Shown: positions 7,066-15,069 of the stretch, one piece after another | Layout: each line of letters begins with the position of its first letter | Position numbering within the stretch: the first letter of the stretch is position 1 | Assembly (NCBI GenBank): GCA_023426005.1 | Contig: JAFABO010000139.1 | Coordinates: 1 to 24,393, forward strand | DNA from: Bacillota bacterium | Lineage (GTDB): Bacteria > Bacillota > Clostridia > Acetivibrionales > DSM-1351 | Length of the DNA: 24,393 nt | Reading direction: 5' to 3' | The notes under the pieces: generated by a model | The model's input: the letters and a program-made list of their open reading frames with translations, nothing else | The model's database searches: none | Told to the model about the DNA's origin: nothing | Made by a program: the position numbers and the translations under genes

Positions 7066-8517
7066 ATGGAACTACTACAAATAGAAAATGGAAAAATTAT
7101 TAATAAAAGCGGAAAAGTTGTAAACTTACGTGGAACCTGTATTGGAGGTTTTCTCAATCTTGAGGATTTTATAAATGCATATCCGGGAACCGAGAGTACT
7201 TTGAGAAAACACATGATAGACACTCTGGGAGATGTAAAAGGAAAAATGTTTTTTGACCGCATGGCAGATAATTTCTTTGCCGAGGATGACATTGCCTTTA
7301 TTGCGGCCAGCGGTGCAAACTGCATCCGTATTCCCTTGAATTACAGGTGTTTTGAAACGGATGATAAACCATTTTTATATAGTGAAGAGGGCTTTAAACG
7401 TTTGGATGATATTTTGAAGCTGTGCGAGAAATATTCCATTTACGTAATTCTGGATATGCATGCGGCGCCGGGCTGGCAGAATTGTCACTGGCATTCCGAC
7501 AATGAGAGGGGCGTGGCGCTGCTATGGACGCATAAGCTCTTCCAGGACCGCTTTGTTGCATTGTGGGAGGAGTTCGCACGCAGGTTTGGGGGAAGAAATG
7601 TTGTTGCGGGATATAATCTGACCAATGAACCTTCCACCGGAAATCCGAATGGAGAGCATGCCTTCGATTTTTATGAACATTACAAGCCGGACTGGGATGC
7701 TATGAACAGCTTGTACAGCCGTACGGTAAAAGCTATCCGGGAGATTGATCCGAAACACATCATTTTCCTGGAAGGGGATAATTATTCCCGTTACTTTGAA
7801 GGGCTTGAAGCACCTTTTGCTCCCAATCTGGTTTACGGCAGTCACAATTATACTTCACCCGGCTTCGGGTCAGGTGCTTATCCGGGTTATTACCAGTCTG
7901 AGGCAGGACCGGTTTACTGGGATAAAGACCGCCAGAAAATGGACATTTTGAACTGTCAGGGATATACTTTCAGCAGAAAACATAATGTTCCTCTATGGGT
8001 AGGTGAATTTGGCTCTCAATATCATGGAGAAAAAGAGCAATTGTATTACAGACTAAAAGCAATGGATGACCAGCTTGCGGTATACAACGAATTTGATATA
8101 CACTGGACAACCTGGACATATAAGGATGCGGGAATAATGGGCTGGGTGACCCTTGATCCGGAATCAGACTACATGAAGATTGTAGAACCTGTACAGCAGA
8201 TGAAACGTAATCTGGGTGCCGAAAATTTTGTAGCACAGTACTGGGAGTCTCCGGGAAGAGCCAAATCACGCGAACTGGCTGACTTGATATTGGCCCAGTC
8301 GGGCAATTATCAATGCCAGAATGCAGCTAATGCATATACCTTCAATTATGCGGCTCTCACCGGTTATGCTGCTGCAATGCTGCAGCCTGCCTATGCAAGA
8401 AGGTTTGCAAATATGACTGAAACACAAATTGACAATATAATGCAGGCATTTAACTTCAAGAACTGCATAATTAACAAGGACTACCTGGCAATCTTAAAAC
8501 AAAGGTTAACTGAATGA
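7066..8517 (+). CDS. Cytoplasmic glycoside hydrolase family 5 enzyme
   Basis: A 483-residue GH5 (cellulase-superfamily) retaining glycosidase. There is no signal peptide, so it acts on imported oligosaccharides inside the cell. The acid/base Glu188 lies in YNLTNEPS and the nucleophile Glu314 in WVGEFGS; the conserved early segment GANCIRIPLNYR and the YGSHNY and HWTTWTYKD segments of the barrel are also present. The catalytic barrel covers about residues 15-385. The last ~95 residues form a helical tail of unknown role. AAAGGA precedes the ATG by eight bases. The overall layout resembles exo-acting glucan/beta-glycosidase GH5 members more than secreted cellulases, but the linkage and sugar cannot be determined. 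It is co-transcribed with the importer and a GH2 enzyme. Confidence 0.9.
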   Translation: MELLQIENGKIINKSGKVVNLRGTCIGGFLNLEDFINAYPGTESTLRKHMIDTLGDVKGKMFFDRMADNFFAEDDIAFIAASGANCIRIPLNYRCFETDDKPFLYSEEGFKRLDDILKLCEKYSIYVILDMHAAPGWQNCHWHSDNERGVALLWTHKLFQDRFVALWEEFARRFGGRNVVAGYNLTNEPSTGNPNGEHAFDFYEHYKPDWDAMNSLYSRTVKAIREIDPKHIIFLEGDNYSRYFEGLEAPFAPNLVYGSHNYTSPGFGSGAYPGYYQSEAGPVYWDKDRQKMDILNCQGYTFSRKHNVPLWVGEFGSQYHGEKEQLYYRLKAMDDQLAVYNEFDIHWTTWTYKDAGIMGWVTLDPESDYMKIVEPVQQMKRNLGAENFVAQYWESPGRAKSRELADLILAQSGNYQCQNAANAYTFNYAALTGYAAAMLQPAYARRFANMTETQIDNIMQAFNFKNCIINKDYLAILKQRLTE

Positions 8518-8557
8518 TAAAGTGAATGATAAAGAATGAAAGGAATTGGGAAATTTA

Positions 8558-9499
8558 ATGATATATAATGATTTTGGAAATGCGGATTTTAAAGTCTCTG
8601 ATGTGGGATTCGGAGCATGGGCCATCGGCGGAACAGCCTGGGGCGGCGGCAGACAGGATGACGATGCCAAAGCGGCATTAAAGGCTTCTCTGGATGCGGG
8701 TATTAATTTTTATGATACCTGCGATTCGTACGGAGATGGGCACAGTGAAGAGCTTATAGGTGAATTTTTTAAAGGAATGCGCAAGGAGGCAGTTATAGTA
8801 ACAAAGGGAGGAACTAATTTCCGCGTACCCGAGCGAAGCAAGAATTTTACAGGGGATTATCTCATGATGAGCCTGGATGAAAGCTTGCAGCGCCTCCAAA
8901 CAGACTATGTCGATGTCTATCTGCTGCATGTTCCCGATTCAAAATGGCAGGATGAAGCTGAAGTTTTCAGTACAATGGAAGAGATCAAAAAGTCGGGCAA
9001 GGCAAGATACTGCGGTCTTGCAATGTGGGGAGCGGCAGATACTCTGCATGCGCTGGAAAAAGATAAAAATGGTGCTATAGAAGCAATTGAGTGCCCGTTT
9101 AATATTCTGAATAAATCCAATATTGAGGTTGTAAGGATTGCAAGAGAAAGAAATATACCTGTTTTTACAAGTCAGCCTCTGGCAAGCGGGATTCTGACCG
9201 GTAAGTATGGTGTTGATACAAAATTTGGCGAAGGCGATAACAGAAAAGGTTTCTGGAGCAAGGAACGTTTTGAAGCGGTCCGGGAGGACATGAAAATTAT
9301 CGGGGAATGTGTAAAGGAAACCGGTATGAAAATGAATGAACTCGCATTGGCATACAACTTGAGCTATCCTGGAATATGCAGTGTTATCCCCGGCGCGAAA
9401 AATGCGGACCAGGTCTGGAAAAATACTGCGGCCAGCGGAAAGCGTTTGAACGAGAGCATTATGAAAAAATTGTCTGCTACCAAAGGGTTTGTTTTTTAA
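8558..9499 (+). CDS. Aldo/keto reductase
   Basis: A 313-residue cytoplasmic NAD(P)H-dependent oxidoreductase of the (beta/alpha)8 aldo/keto reductase superfamily. The full catalytic tetrad is visible: Asp53 and Tyr58 in FYDTCDSYGDG, Lys83 in VTKGG and His124 in LLHVPDS. The nucleotide-binding C-terminal segment SVIPGAKNADQV is also present. ATG 8558 is chosen because AAAGGA lies upstream; a TTG 12 bases earlier is too close to it. The gene sits between two glycosidase genes, 40 nt after GH5 and 30 nt before GH2, so it probably acts on a sugar, a sugar-derived aldehyde/ketone or a modified sugar released from the imported oligosaccharide. The substrate is unknown. Confidence 0.92.
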   Translation: MIYNDFGNADFKVSDVGFGAWAIGGTAWGGGRQDDDAKAALKASLDAGINFYDTCDSYGDGHSEELIGEFFKGMRKEAVIVTKGGTNFRVPERSKNFTGDYLMMSLDESLQRLQTDYVDVYLLHVPDSKWQDEAEVFSTMEEIKKSGKARYCGLAMWGAADTLHALEKDKNGAIEAIECPFNILNKSNIEVVRIARERNIPVFTSQPLASGILTGKYGVDTKFGEGDNRKGFWSKERFEAVREDMKIIGECVKETGMKMNELALAYNLSYPGICSVIPGAKNADQVWKNTAASGKRLNESIMKKLSATKGFVF

Positions 9500-9529
9500 A
9501 CAAGCCCTGATCTAAGGATGGATTGTAAA

Positions 9530-12019
9530 ATGAAACGTATGATTCTGGAAAAGGGTTGGAAACTAAGACGGATAAAGCCTGACGGGCAATTGACGCCGGA
9601 ACGGCTTGCAGATATGCTTGGTGTAGATGGTGATGGTCCGGATATAAATTATACTATTGAAAAGATGCCTTCTCAGGTGCATGATGTCTTATATTCCCAC
9701 GGTATAATAGAAAACCCGAACATTATGGGTCATAATAGGGATACATGGATCGATGACTTCGATTGGGTATATTTTTGTGACTTTAAAGTTGATGATCCGG
9801 CCCTTCCTTCTTATTTATATTTTAAAGGCCTGGATACTTATGCGGATATCTATCTGAATGGACAATGCATAGCCGGGTTCGATAATGTTTATCTGCAGCA
9901 CAGAACAAAACGGCTGGAGAATTTGAAGAAGGACAATACCCTGATGGTGCATTTTCATTCTTCAAAAAAAGTGATCGATTTAATCGAGGTACCGGAAAAG
10001 TATGCGGGCAGAGTGCCCGCAAATTCTTGTGAAAGGGTGTTCCGTTCAGGATTTCATGATTACAATGGGCCCATTCCAAGTCTTATCAGATGCGGTATTT
10101 ACTCGGAGGTCGTACTGGAACAGGTGGAGACGCTCCGGATAAAGGAGTTTAAGCTGGATTCATTCTTAAACGAAGATTATACCGAAGGAACGATTACCTG
10201 CAGCCTTAAACTGGAGAACTACAGCGGGGAAGCCGAATGTACCATTTCGGTGTATGACGGGGACAATAATCTGGAAGGCCTGGAAAAGGCGGTAATTTCA
10301 GAGGGTTCGGCAGAATTGCGTATAACTATAGAAAAACCGCAGCTGTGGTGGCCATATACACATGGGGAACCATATTTATATACCGTTTGTATCCGATGCG
10401 GAAGTAAAAAAGGTGACCGGCTTGTAAAAAAAGTCGGTTTCAGGAAACTTGAACTTGCCGGAGATTTTGATTACAGGATAAACGGGCATCCTCTCAAGCT
10501 GTGGGGAGTGAATCTTACGCACCCGGATACGCTTTCCAATTGCTATAATGAAGAACGGATGAACAGAATTCTGGATTTGGCAGAGCTGGGAAATTGCAAT
10601 ATAGTGAGGGTTTGGGGAGAAAGTGAAGTTTATGACGAAGCATTTTATGACCAGTGCGACGGGCGGGGGATTTTGGTGTGGCAGGACTTTTATCTGTGTT
10701 ATTCCATGTACAGCGAAGAACCCCGGTTCATGGAAGCCTGCCGCAGGGAAGCCGAACAGCTTGTAAAAAGGCTTCGCCATCATGCGTGTATCTTACTGTG
10801 GTGCGGCGGCAATGAAATGCATTTATCCCGCGATTACGATTTTCCGGGTGAATATTGTTTCGGAGAAAAAATCTTTATGGAAGTTTTCCCTGAGGTATGT
10901 AAAAGACTTGATCCTGACCGTTTGTACCATCCATCCTCACCATACGGGGGCAAATGGGCAAACGATCCCTCGGAGGGAGATACCCATGGATATACCCATT
11001 TATGGTTTGTACCTGAAAGAGATTATCCGGTTTTTCTCAGTGAAAACTGTAGAGTATCCACACCGCCGCTGCGTACCATGAAAAAGATGATGACACCGGA
11101 AGAATTGTGGCCCGAGGGATATACTGCAAAGATCAGCAGAAAAAATTCCTTACCCTGGCCCGAATCATGGTGTAACCACAATACAAATTTGGGACATATT
11201 AAATTGGGGCCTGTTGAGCATTATTATGATGCGGATTCTCCCGAGGAGTTGATTTACCGTATTGGTGCCGCCCATGCCGAATATATCAGAAAAGATGTGG
11301 AAAGATTCCGGAGGGGACGCTCAGCCGGGGATGAAGCAGGAGTGCGTAAAACAAAGGGGCATATGCTCTGGAAATTTAACAATAACAGCAACATTATATC
11401 CTATGGAATAATCGATTATTTCCAGGAACCGTATTATCCTTATTATGCCTTAAAACGGGCGTATGAACCCATTCTTTTGTCCTGTGAATTTTCACAGCAT
11501 GGTTACGTATGGATGACAAACGATACTATGAACCTGGTTGAAGGAACACTTGACATAAAGTTATTTGACATGGATAATAATAGTTATGTAAAAGGATTCG
11601 GCGTACCTTTTTCGGTTATGGCCGATGAGTCAAAGGTATTGACTGATCTGGATAAATTCGGCCAGTTCCGCAAGCGGCTCCTGGTCTGTGCAAAAGCTTT
11701 CGCAACGGACGGTAGATTGATTGCGGAATGCATCGATGTATTTGAGCTGGAAAGGCATTTGATGTATCCTGTGGATACCGGCCTGGAAATTGCTAAAGAA
11801 GGCAGTAATTGTCTTGTCATAACCTCAAAAAAGTTCGCAAGATGTGTTGAATTGCTGGGCAATGAGGACGGAGACGAAGCTGGCTGGCTTTTTTCGGACA
11901 ATTATTTTGACCTGCTTCCCAATGAGCCAAAAAAAGTCATGGTATTGGGACGGCATTCAAAAGGCATTATCACTGCTAAAGCAGTTTATGATGACCAAAA
12001 GTGTACAATAGAGCTTTAG
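9530..12019 (+). CDS. GH2 beta-mannosidase-like glycosidase
   Basis: An 829-residue cytoplasmic retaining exo-glycosidase of family GH2, in the beta-mannosidase/exo-glucosaminidase branch. The jelly-roll sugar-binding domain has the segment MPSQVHDVLYSHGII...DDFDWVYFCDF, followed by YLYFKGLDTYADIYLNG, typical of beta-mannosidases. The Ig-like domain is near 200-290 and the TIM barrel near 295-620. The acid/base Glu429 is in WCGGNEMH (more often WCGNNE), and the nucleophile is probably Glu505 in FLSENCR, where most relatives have SEFG. No signal peptide is seen. The start is uncertain among ATGs at 9518, 9530 and 9539; AAGGA favours 9530. With the GH5 it would trim imported oligosaccharides to single sugars. 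Beta-mannosidase is the best guess but not proven. Confidence 0.87.
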   Translation: MKRMILEKGWKLRRIKPDGQLTPERLADMLGVDGDGPDINYTIEKMPSQVHDVLYSHGIIENPNIMGHNRDTWIDDFDWVYFCDFKVDDPALPSYLYFKGLDTYADIYLNGQCIAGFDNVYLQHRTKRLENLKKDNTLMVHFHSSKKVIDLIEVPEKYAGRVPANSCERVFRSGFHDYNGPIPSLIRCGIYSEVVLEQVETLRIKEFKLDSFLNEDYTEGTITCSLKLENYSGEAECTISVYDGDNNLEGLEKAVISEGSAELRITIEKPQLWWPYTHGEPYLYTVCIRCGSKKGDRLVKKVGFRKLELAGDFDYRINGHPLKLWGVNLTHPDTLSNCYNEERMNRILDLAELGNCNIVRVWGESEVYDEAFYDQCDGRGILVWQDFYLCYSMYSEEPRFMEACRREAEQLVKRLRHHACILLWCGGNEMHLSRDYDFPGEYCFGEKIFMEVFPEVCKRLDPDRLYHPSSPYGGKWANDPSEGDTHGYTHLWFVPERDYPVFLSENCRVSTPPLRTMKKMMTPEELWPEGYTAKISRKNSLPWPESWCNHNTNLGHIKLGPVEHYYDADSPEELIYRIGAAHAEYIRKDVERFRRGRSAGDEAGVRKTKGHMLWKFNNNSNIISYGIIDYFQEPYYPYYALKRAYEPILLSCEFSQHGYVWMTNDTMNLVEGTLDIKLFDMDNNSYVKGFGVPFSVMADESKVLTDLDKFGQFRKRLLVCAKAFATDGRLIAECIDVFELERHLMYPVDTGLEIAKEGSNCLVITSKKFARCVELLGNEDGDEAGWLFSDNYFDLLPNEPKKVMVLGRHSKGIITAKAVYDDQKCTIEL

Positions 12020-12020
12020 C

Positions 12021-12153
12021 CATGGCCGATTAATTCTCTTTATTCGCCTCATTGCGGATGGAGGGGTAACAAATTTCATAACTGTTTTGTGGCTGCTATT
12101 GTGGTTCAAAGCCATAACATGTCAAAGCCACAAATGTGGCTTGGGAGGTTAAC
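12021..12153 (+). repeat. Dispersed intercistronic leader repeat, copy B
   Basis: Begins at the GH2 stop codon and ends at the glycerate kinase start. It aligns with copy A (455-550) without gaps over 12021-12116; shared blocks are at 12038-12048, 12068-12079, 12085-12093 and 12106-12116. The inner hairpin is kept by G-U pairs (GCTGC-tatt-GTGGT). Compared with A it has about 17 extra bases, which look like a tandem duplication of tcaaagccataacatg. It ends with AGCCAC-aaat-GTGGCT (12126-12141) directly before GGGAGG (12143-12148). Confidence 0.8.
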
Positions 12154-13299
12154 ATGAAAATAGTATTTGCACCCGACTCCTTTAAGGGGAGCTTAAGCTC
12201 ACTGGAAATAATTGATATACTCAAGGATTCTGCAAAGCGTATCTTTGGCAAGGTTGTAACAGTGCCGGTTCCAATGGCCGACGGAGGAGAAGGGACCATA
12301 GATGCACTGACAGTACCGGCAGGCGGGACTAAAGAAACATTTACAGTCACCGGACCCATGAACAATCAGGTAGAGGCGGCCATGGGATACATACATGGAG
12401 GTAAAACCGCTGTCATTGAGATGGCGCAGGCCTCTGGCTTGTTCCTGATCCCGGGCGGAAAGAAAGACCCTCTTTCGGCAACCTCCTATGGCACGGGTGA
12501 GCTGATCCGTAAGGCACTGGATAAAGGAATCCGCAATATTATCATTGGCATTGGAGGCAGTGCCACCAATGACGGCGGAATGGGTGCCATGAGGGCCCTC
12601 GGCGCAAGGTTTCTGGATGCTTCGGGAAAAGAGCTGAAGGGAAGCGGTTCTGACCTGGAGCTGGTCAGTGGAATTGATATTTCAGGCTTGAATCCGGCAG
12701 TTTCAGAATGCGCTATCACGGTGATCTGTGATGTCTCAAATCCACTGCTGGGGAAAGACGGTGCAACTCATATATACGGACCTCAAAAGGGAGTAACGCA
12801 TGATTTGCTGGACAGGCTGGAAAAAGGCATGTCCAATTATATCAAAGTGGTGGAAAATACACTTGGCAAGGAAATAGCCAATATCCCCGGGGCAGGTGCC
12901 GCCGGAGGAATGGGAGCGGCTCTCATGGCTTTTCTGAACGCAGAGCTGAAACCGGGAATAGATGTTGTGCTGGATGCCGTAAACTTTGATGAGCTCATTG
13001 ACGGAGCAGCTTTTGTTGTGACCGGAGAGGGCAATATAGATGAGCAGTCTGTCAGGTTTGGAAAGGTACCCTCCGGCATAATGAAGCGCTGTACTCCAAA
13101 AAAAGTACCTGTGGCGGTAATTTCGGGAGGTATGGGAAAAGGTGCCGAGCTCTTCTGGCAGAACAATCTGGGAAGCATCATGACAACTGTCAACGGAATT
13201 ATGACGCTGGACGAAGCTATTTCCAATTCGAGAGAGCTGTTGAAAAACGGAGCCGACAGGATGTTTTTACTGATTAAAATCGGTATGAGTATTAAATAA
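12154..13299 (+). CDS. Glycerate kinase (GlxK/GarK family)
   Basis: A 381-residue cytoplasmic kinase that phosphorylates D-glycerate with ATP; characterised GlxK/GarK-type members give 2-phosphoglycerate. The N-terminal signature is KIVFAPDSFKGSLSSLEI, followed by VPMADGGEGTIDAL, then GIGGSATNDGGMGAMRALGARF in the centre and VTGEGNIDEQSV near 290, all hallmarks of the family. Start ATG 12154 follows GGGAGG; an in-frame ATG at 12136 lies inside the repeat hairpin and is rejected. It is the last gene of the importer operon and is separated from GH2 by repeat B. Why glycerate appears in an oligosaccharide pathway is not obvious; a glycerate- or glycerol-linked glycoside, or glyceraldehyde oxidised by other enzymes, are possibilities. 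Confidence 0.93.
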   Translation: MKIVFAPDSFKGSLSSLEIIDILKDSAKRIFGKVVTVPVPMADGGEGTIDALTVPAGGTKETFTVTGPMNNQVEAAMGYIHGGKTAVIEMAQASGLFLIPGGKKDPLSATSYGTGELIRKALDKGIRNIIIGIGGSATNDGGMGAMRALGARFLDASGKELKGSGSDLELVSGIDISGLNPAVSECAITVICDVSNPLLGKDGATHIYGPQKGVTHDLLDRLEKGMSNYIKVVENTLGKEIANIPGAGAAGGMGAALMAFLNAELKPGIDVVLDAVNFDELIDGAAFVVTGEGNIDEQSVRFGKVPSGIMKRCTPKKVPVAVISGGMGKGAELFWQNNLGSIMTTVNGIMTLDEAISNSRELLKNGADRMFLLIKIGMSIK

Positions 13300-13377
13300 T
13301 ATGATAAAAAATATTAATAAAATAGTTCAGCAAAATTCTTTATAACAATTTAATGATAATTTTCACATTCAAGAATG

Positions 13378-13420
13378 AAAGTCCACTGCCGGTGTGTTTG
13401 TCCGTGCAGCGGACTTTTTT
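13378..13420 (+). terminator. Rho-independent terminator ending the importer operon
   Basis: AAAGTCC-a-CTGCCGG pairs with CCG-t-GCAG-c-GGACTTT around a ~9-nt loop and runs into TTTTTT (13415-13420). It is the strongest terminator in the window, about 80 nt after glycerate kinase. Confidence 0.9.
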
Positions 13421-13581
13421 GTTGAAAATTTATTCCGGCGGATATGGAACAGGACATTGAAAAGCTTTTGCAGAAAACCCCAAAATAATGCTGGTTGTAT
13501 AATTACAAAATAAAATGTATATTAGTAAATGGACAGTTACTATATACACTGTTTTTGCAGTATTATTAAGGGGGGAAGGTT

Positions 13582-14355
13582 ATGGTATTTTACTTTTCCG
13601 GTACGGGCAATTCTCTGCAGGCTGCTAAAAATATAGCGGACTATAATAGAGAAGACCTGGTCTCCGTTTCAGAAAAAATCAACAGCGGAGAGCAATTGTT
13701 TGAGTATAGCTTAAGTGATAACGAGACGATTGGTTTTGTGTTTCCGGTCTATGCATGGGGACCGCCGGGAATGGTCCTGGAGTTTATAGACAGGCTGAAA
13801 TTCAATAATTTTAACAACCAATATGTTTTTTCAGTTGCGACCTGTGGTGCAAATATAGGAAATACCATGAAGATCCTTGACAGCAGGCTGGCCAAAATAG
13901 GAATGAAGCTGTCGGGAGGTTTCTCCATAAAGATGCCCAATAATTATATTATCATGGGAGATGTTGATTCCAGGGAAGTTGAAAAAGATAAGCTGGCCAC
14001 AGCAGAAAAAACCTTGCTGGATATAAACAGGAGTATAGAAAAAAGAGAGATAGGAGTTTTCCGGGTGGAAAAAGGCTTTCTGCCGGGTCTCATGACAGGT
14101 GTTGTAAATCCGCTGTTTAATAAAAATGCCCTTGGAACCGGAAAGTTTTATGCAGATGATAATTGCACAAGCTGCGGTTTGTGTGAAAAGGTCTGTAATA
14201 CCCGGACTATCAAGGTGGATAAAAGGCCAGTCTGGGGGAGCAAGTGTACCCAGTGTCTTGCCTGTATCAATTACTGCCCGGTTAAAGCAATACAATACGG
14301 AAAAGGCACAGCTAAAAAAGGCAGGTATACAAATCCCAATGTCAGGGTTTTGTAA
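13582..14355 (+). CDS. EFR1-type flavodoxin-ferredoxin fusion protein
   Basis: A 257-residue soluble electron-transfer protein. The N-terminal flavodoxin-like domain (1-~165) starts with the FMN phosphate loop YFSGTGNS and contains FVFPVYAWGPPGMV and VATCGAN. The C-terminal domain (~190-245) has two [4Fe-4S] cluster motifs, CTSCGLCEKVC and CTQCLACINYCP. This arrangement is widespread in anaerobic Clostridia as a low-potential electron carrier of unknown partner. The start has AGGGGGGAAGG just upstream. It has its own transcription unit: a terminator lies 160 nt before it. In the spacer (13421-13581) I see only an ACAGT...ACTGT dyad (13533-13552) and no convincing promoter pair. Confidence 0.9.
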   Translation: MVFYFSGTGNSLQAAKNIADYNREDLVSVSEKINSGEQLFEYSLSDNETIGFVFPVYAWGPPGMVLEFIDRLKFNNFNNQYVFSVATCGANIGNTMKILDSRLAKIGMKLSGGFSIKMPNNYIIMGDVDSREVEKDKLATAEKTLLDINRSIEKREIGVFRVEKGFLPGLMTGVVNPLFNKNALGTGKFYADDNCTSCGLCEKVCNTRTIKVDKRPVWGSKCTQCLACINYCPVKAIQYGKGTAKKGRYTNPNVRVL

Positions 14356-14463
14356 TATGCCAATTCTACTTTTAACAGTTCTCTTGGAGTGTACTCTACC
14401 TGCATAGGAGCTGTTAATCATGAATGGGGATTGATTTTATTAGAACCGATGACAAGATGGTGT

Positions 14464-14510
14464 TATTATAAAAAGTAACATGGCTCAAAACCATGTTACT
14501 TTTTATAATA
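14464..14510. repeat. Perfect 20-bp-arm hairpin
   Basis: TATTATAAAAAGTAACATGG (14464-14483) and its exact reverse complement (14491-14510) flank a 7-nt loop, ctcaaaa. It lies 108 nt after the EFR1 gene and 22 nt before the membrane-protein gene. The T-rich right arm could terminate transcription in either direction, or the hairpin could be a remnant of a small mobile repeat. The arms are AT-rich, unlike the other terminators here. Confidence 0.85.
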
Positions 14511-14532
14511 TTGAATATAGAGAGGAAGATAT

Positions 14533-14931
14533 ATGATTTATTTAATCTGGATAATAATTACATTAGCTCTGTCAATTACAGGAATAATAGAGTTTAAACC
14601 ATACTGCCGTATTGATGATATGGCAAATCCGTTATTTACTGATTTTAATACCGTTGCACTTTTTCTACCTTCATATTTCGTAGTGTTATGGTTTCTCACA
14701 CATATCATATATGTATTTGTGACCCATCAAAAAATAAAAATAATATCTATTGCATTTGTACCTGTTGGGGGATTCATACTATCTCTCAATTTTCTGGATT
14801 TTTACTCTATTACTATCAGAATATTAGTTTCTGTTATAGTCATGTCTATAACGTTTATTTATTTTTTTATTACAACATTTCTATTTCGAAAAAGTAAATT
14901 TTTTAATAAACATAATTACAACAATGTTTAA
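14533..14931 (+). CDS. Hypothetical membrane protein
   Basis: A 132-residue, very hydrophobic protein with about four predicted transmembrane segments (approximately 2-20, 41-66, 69-90 and 93-117) and a basic, Asn-rich C-terminal tail FRKSKFFNKHNYNNV. I do not recognise a family. The ATG follows AGAGGAAG by a good distance, which supports translation. The base composition is clearly more AT-rich than the flanking genes, and it is preceded by the perfect 20-bp-arm hairpin, so it may have been acquired. It could be a small stress or immunity-type membrane protein, but nothing visible shows that. Confidence 0.62.
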   Translation: MIYLIWIIITLALSITGIIEFKPYCRIDDMANPLFTDFNTVALFLPSYFVVLWFLTHIIYVFVTHQKIKIISIAFVPVGGFILSLNFLDFYSITIRILVSVIVMSITFIYFFITTFLFRKSKFFNKHNYNNV

Positions 14932-14950
14932 AATTAATTAAAAATGTCCA

Positions 14951-14979
14951 TTTCATTAAAAAACAATAAAGGGTATAAT
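14951..14979 (+). promoter_or_regulatory. Possible promoter of the ABC exporter operon
   Basis: A consensus -10 box TATAAT lies at 14974-14979, about 90 nt before the exporter start. The -35 position at 17-base spacing reads TTTCAT, a poor match, so it may need an activator. Confidence 0.35.
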
Positions 14980-15069
14980 TCAAGGATGATTTTCAACAAC
15001 TTACCAGGCTCATGGCAGGTCTAAAATAGCTTCATTAAATATTGTGAGCCGGAAAGGCTGATGGTAATT

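Noticed and set aside
12096..12396. Minus-strand open frames over the start of glycerate kinase and repeat B
   Set aside because: They are shadows of the well-supported glycerate kinase gene and have no family features.
14688..14897. Alternative reading frame over the orphan membrane protein
   Set aside because: It lies within the longer frame that has the good ribosome site and shows Ile/Tyr/Cys-rich translation typical of an out-of-frame AT-rich gene.
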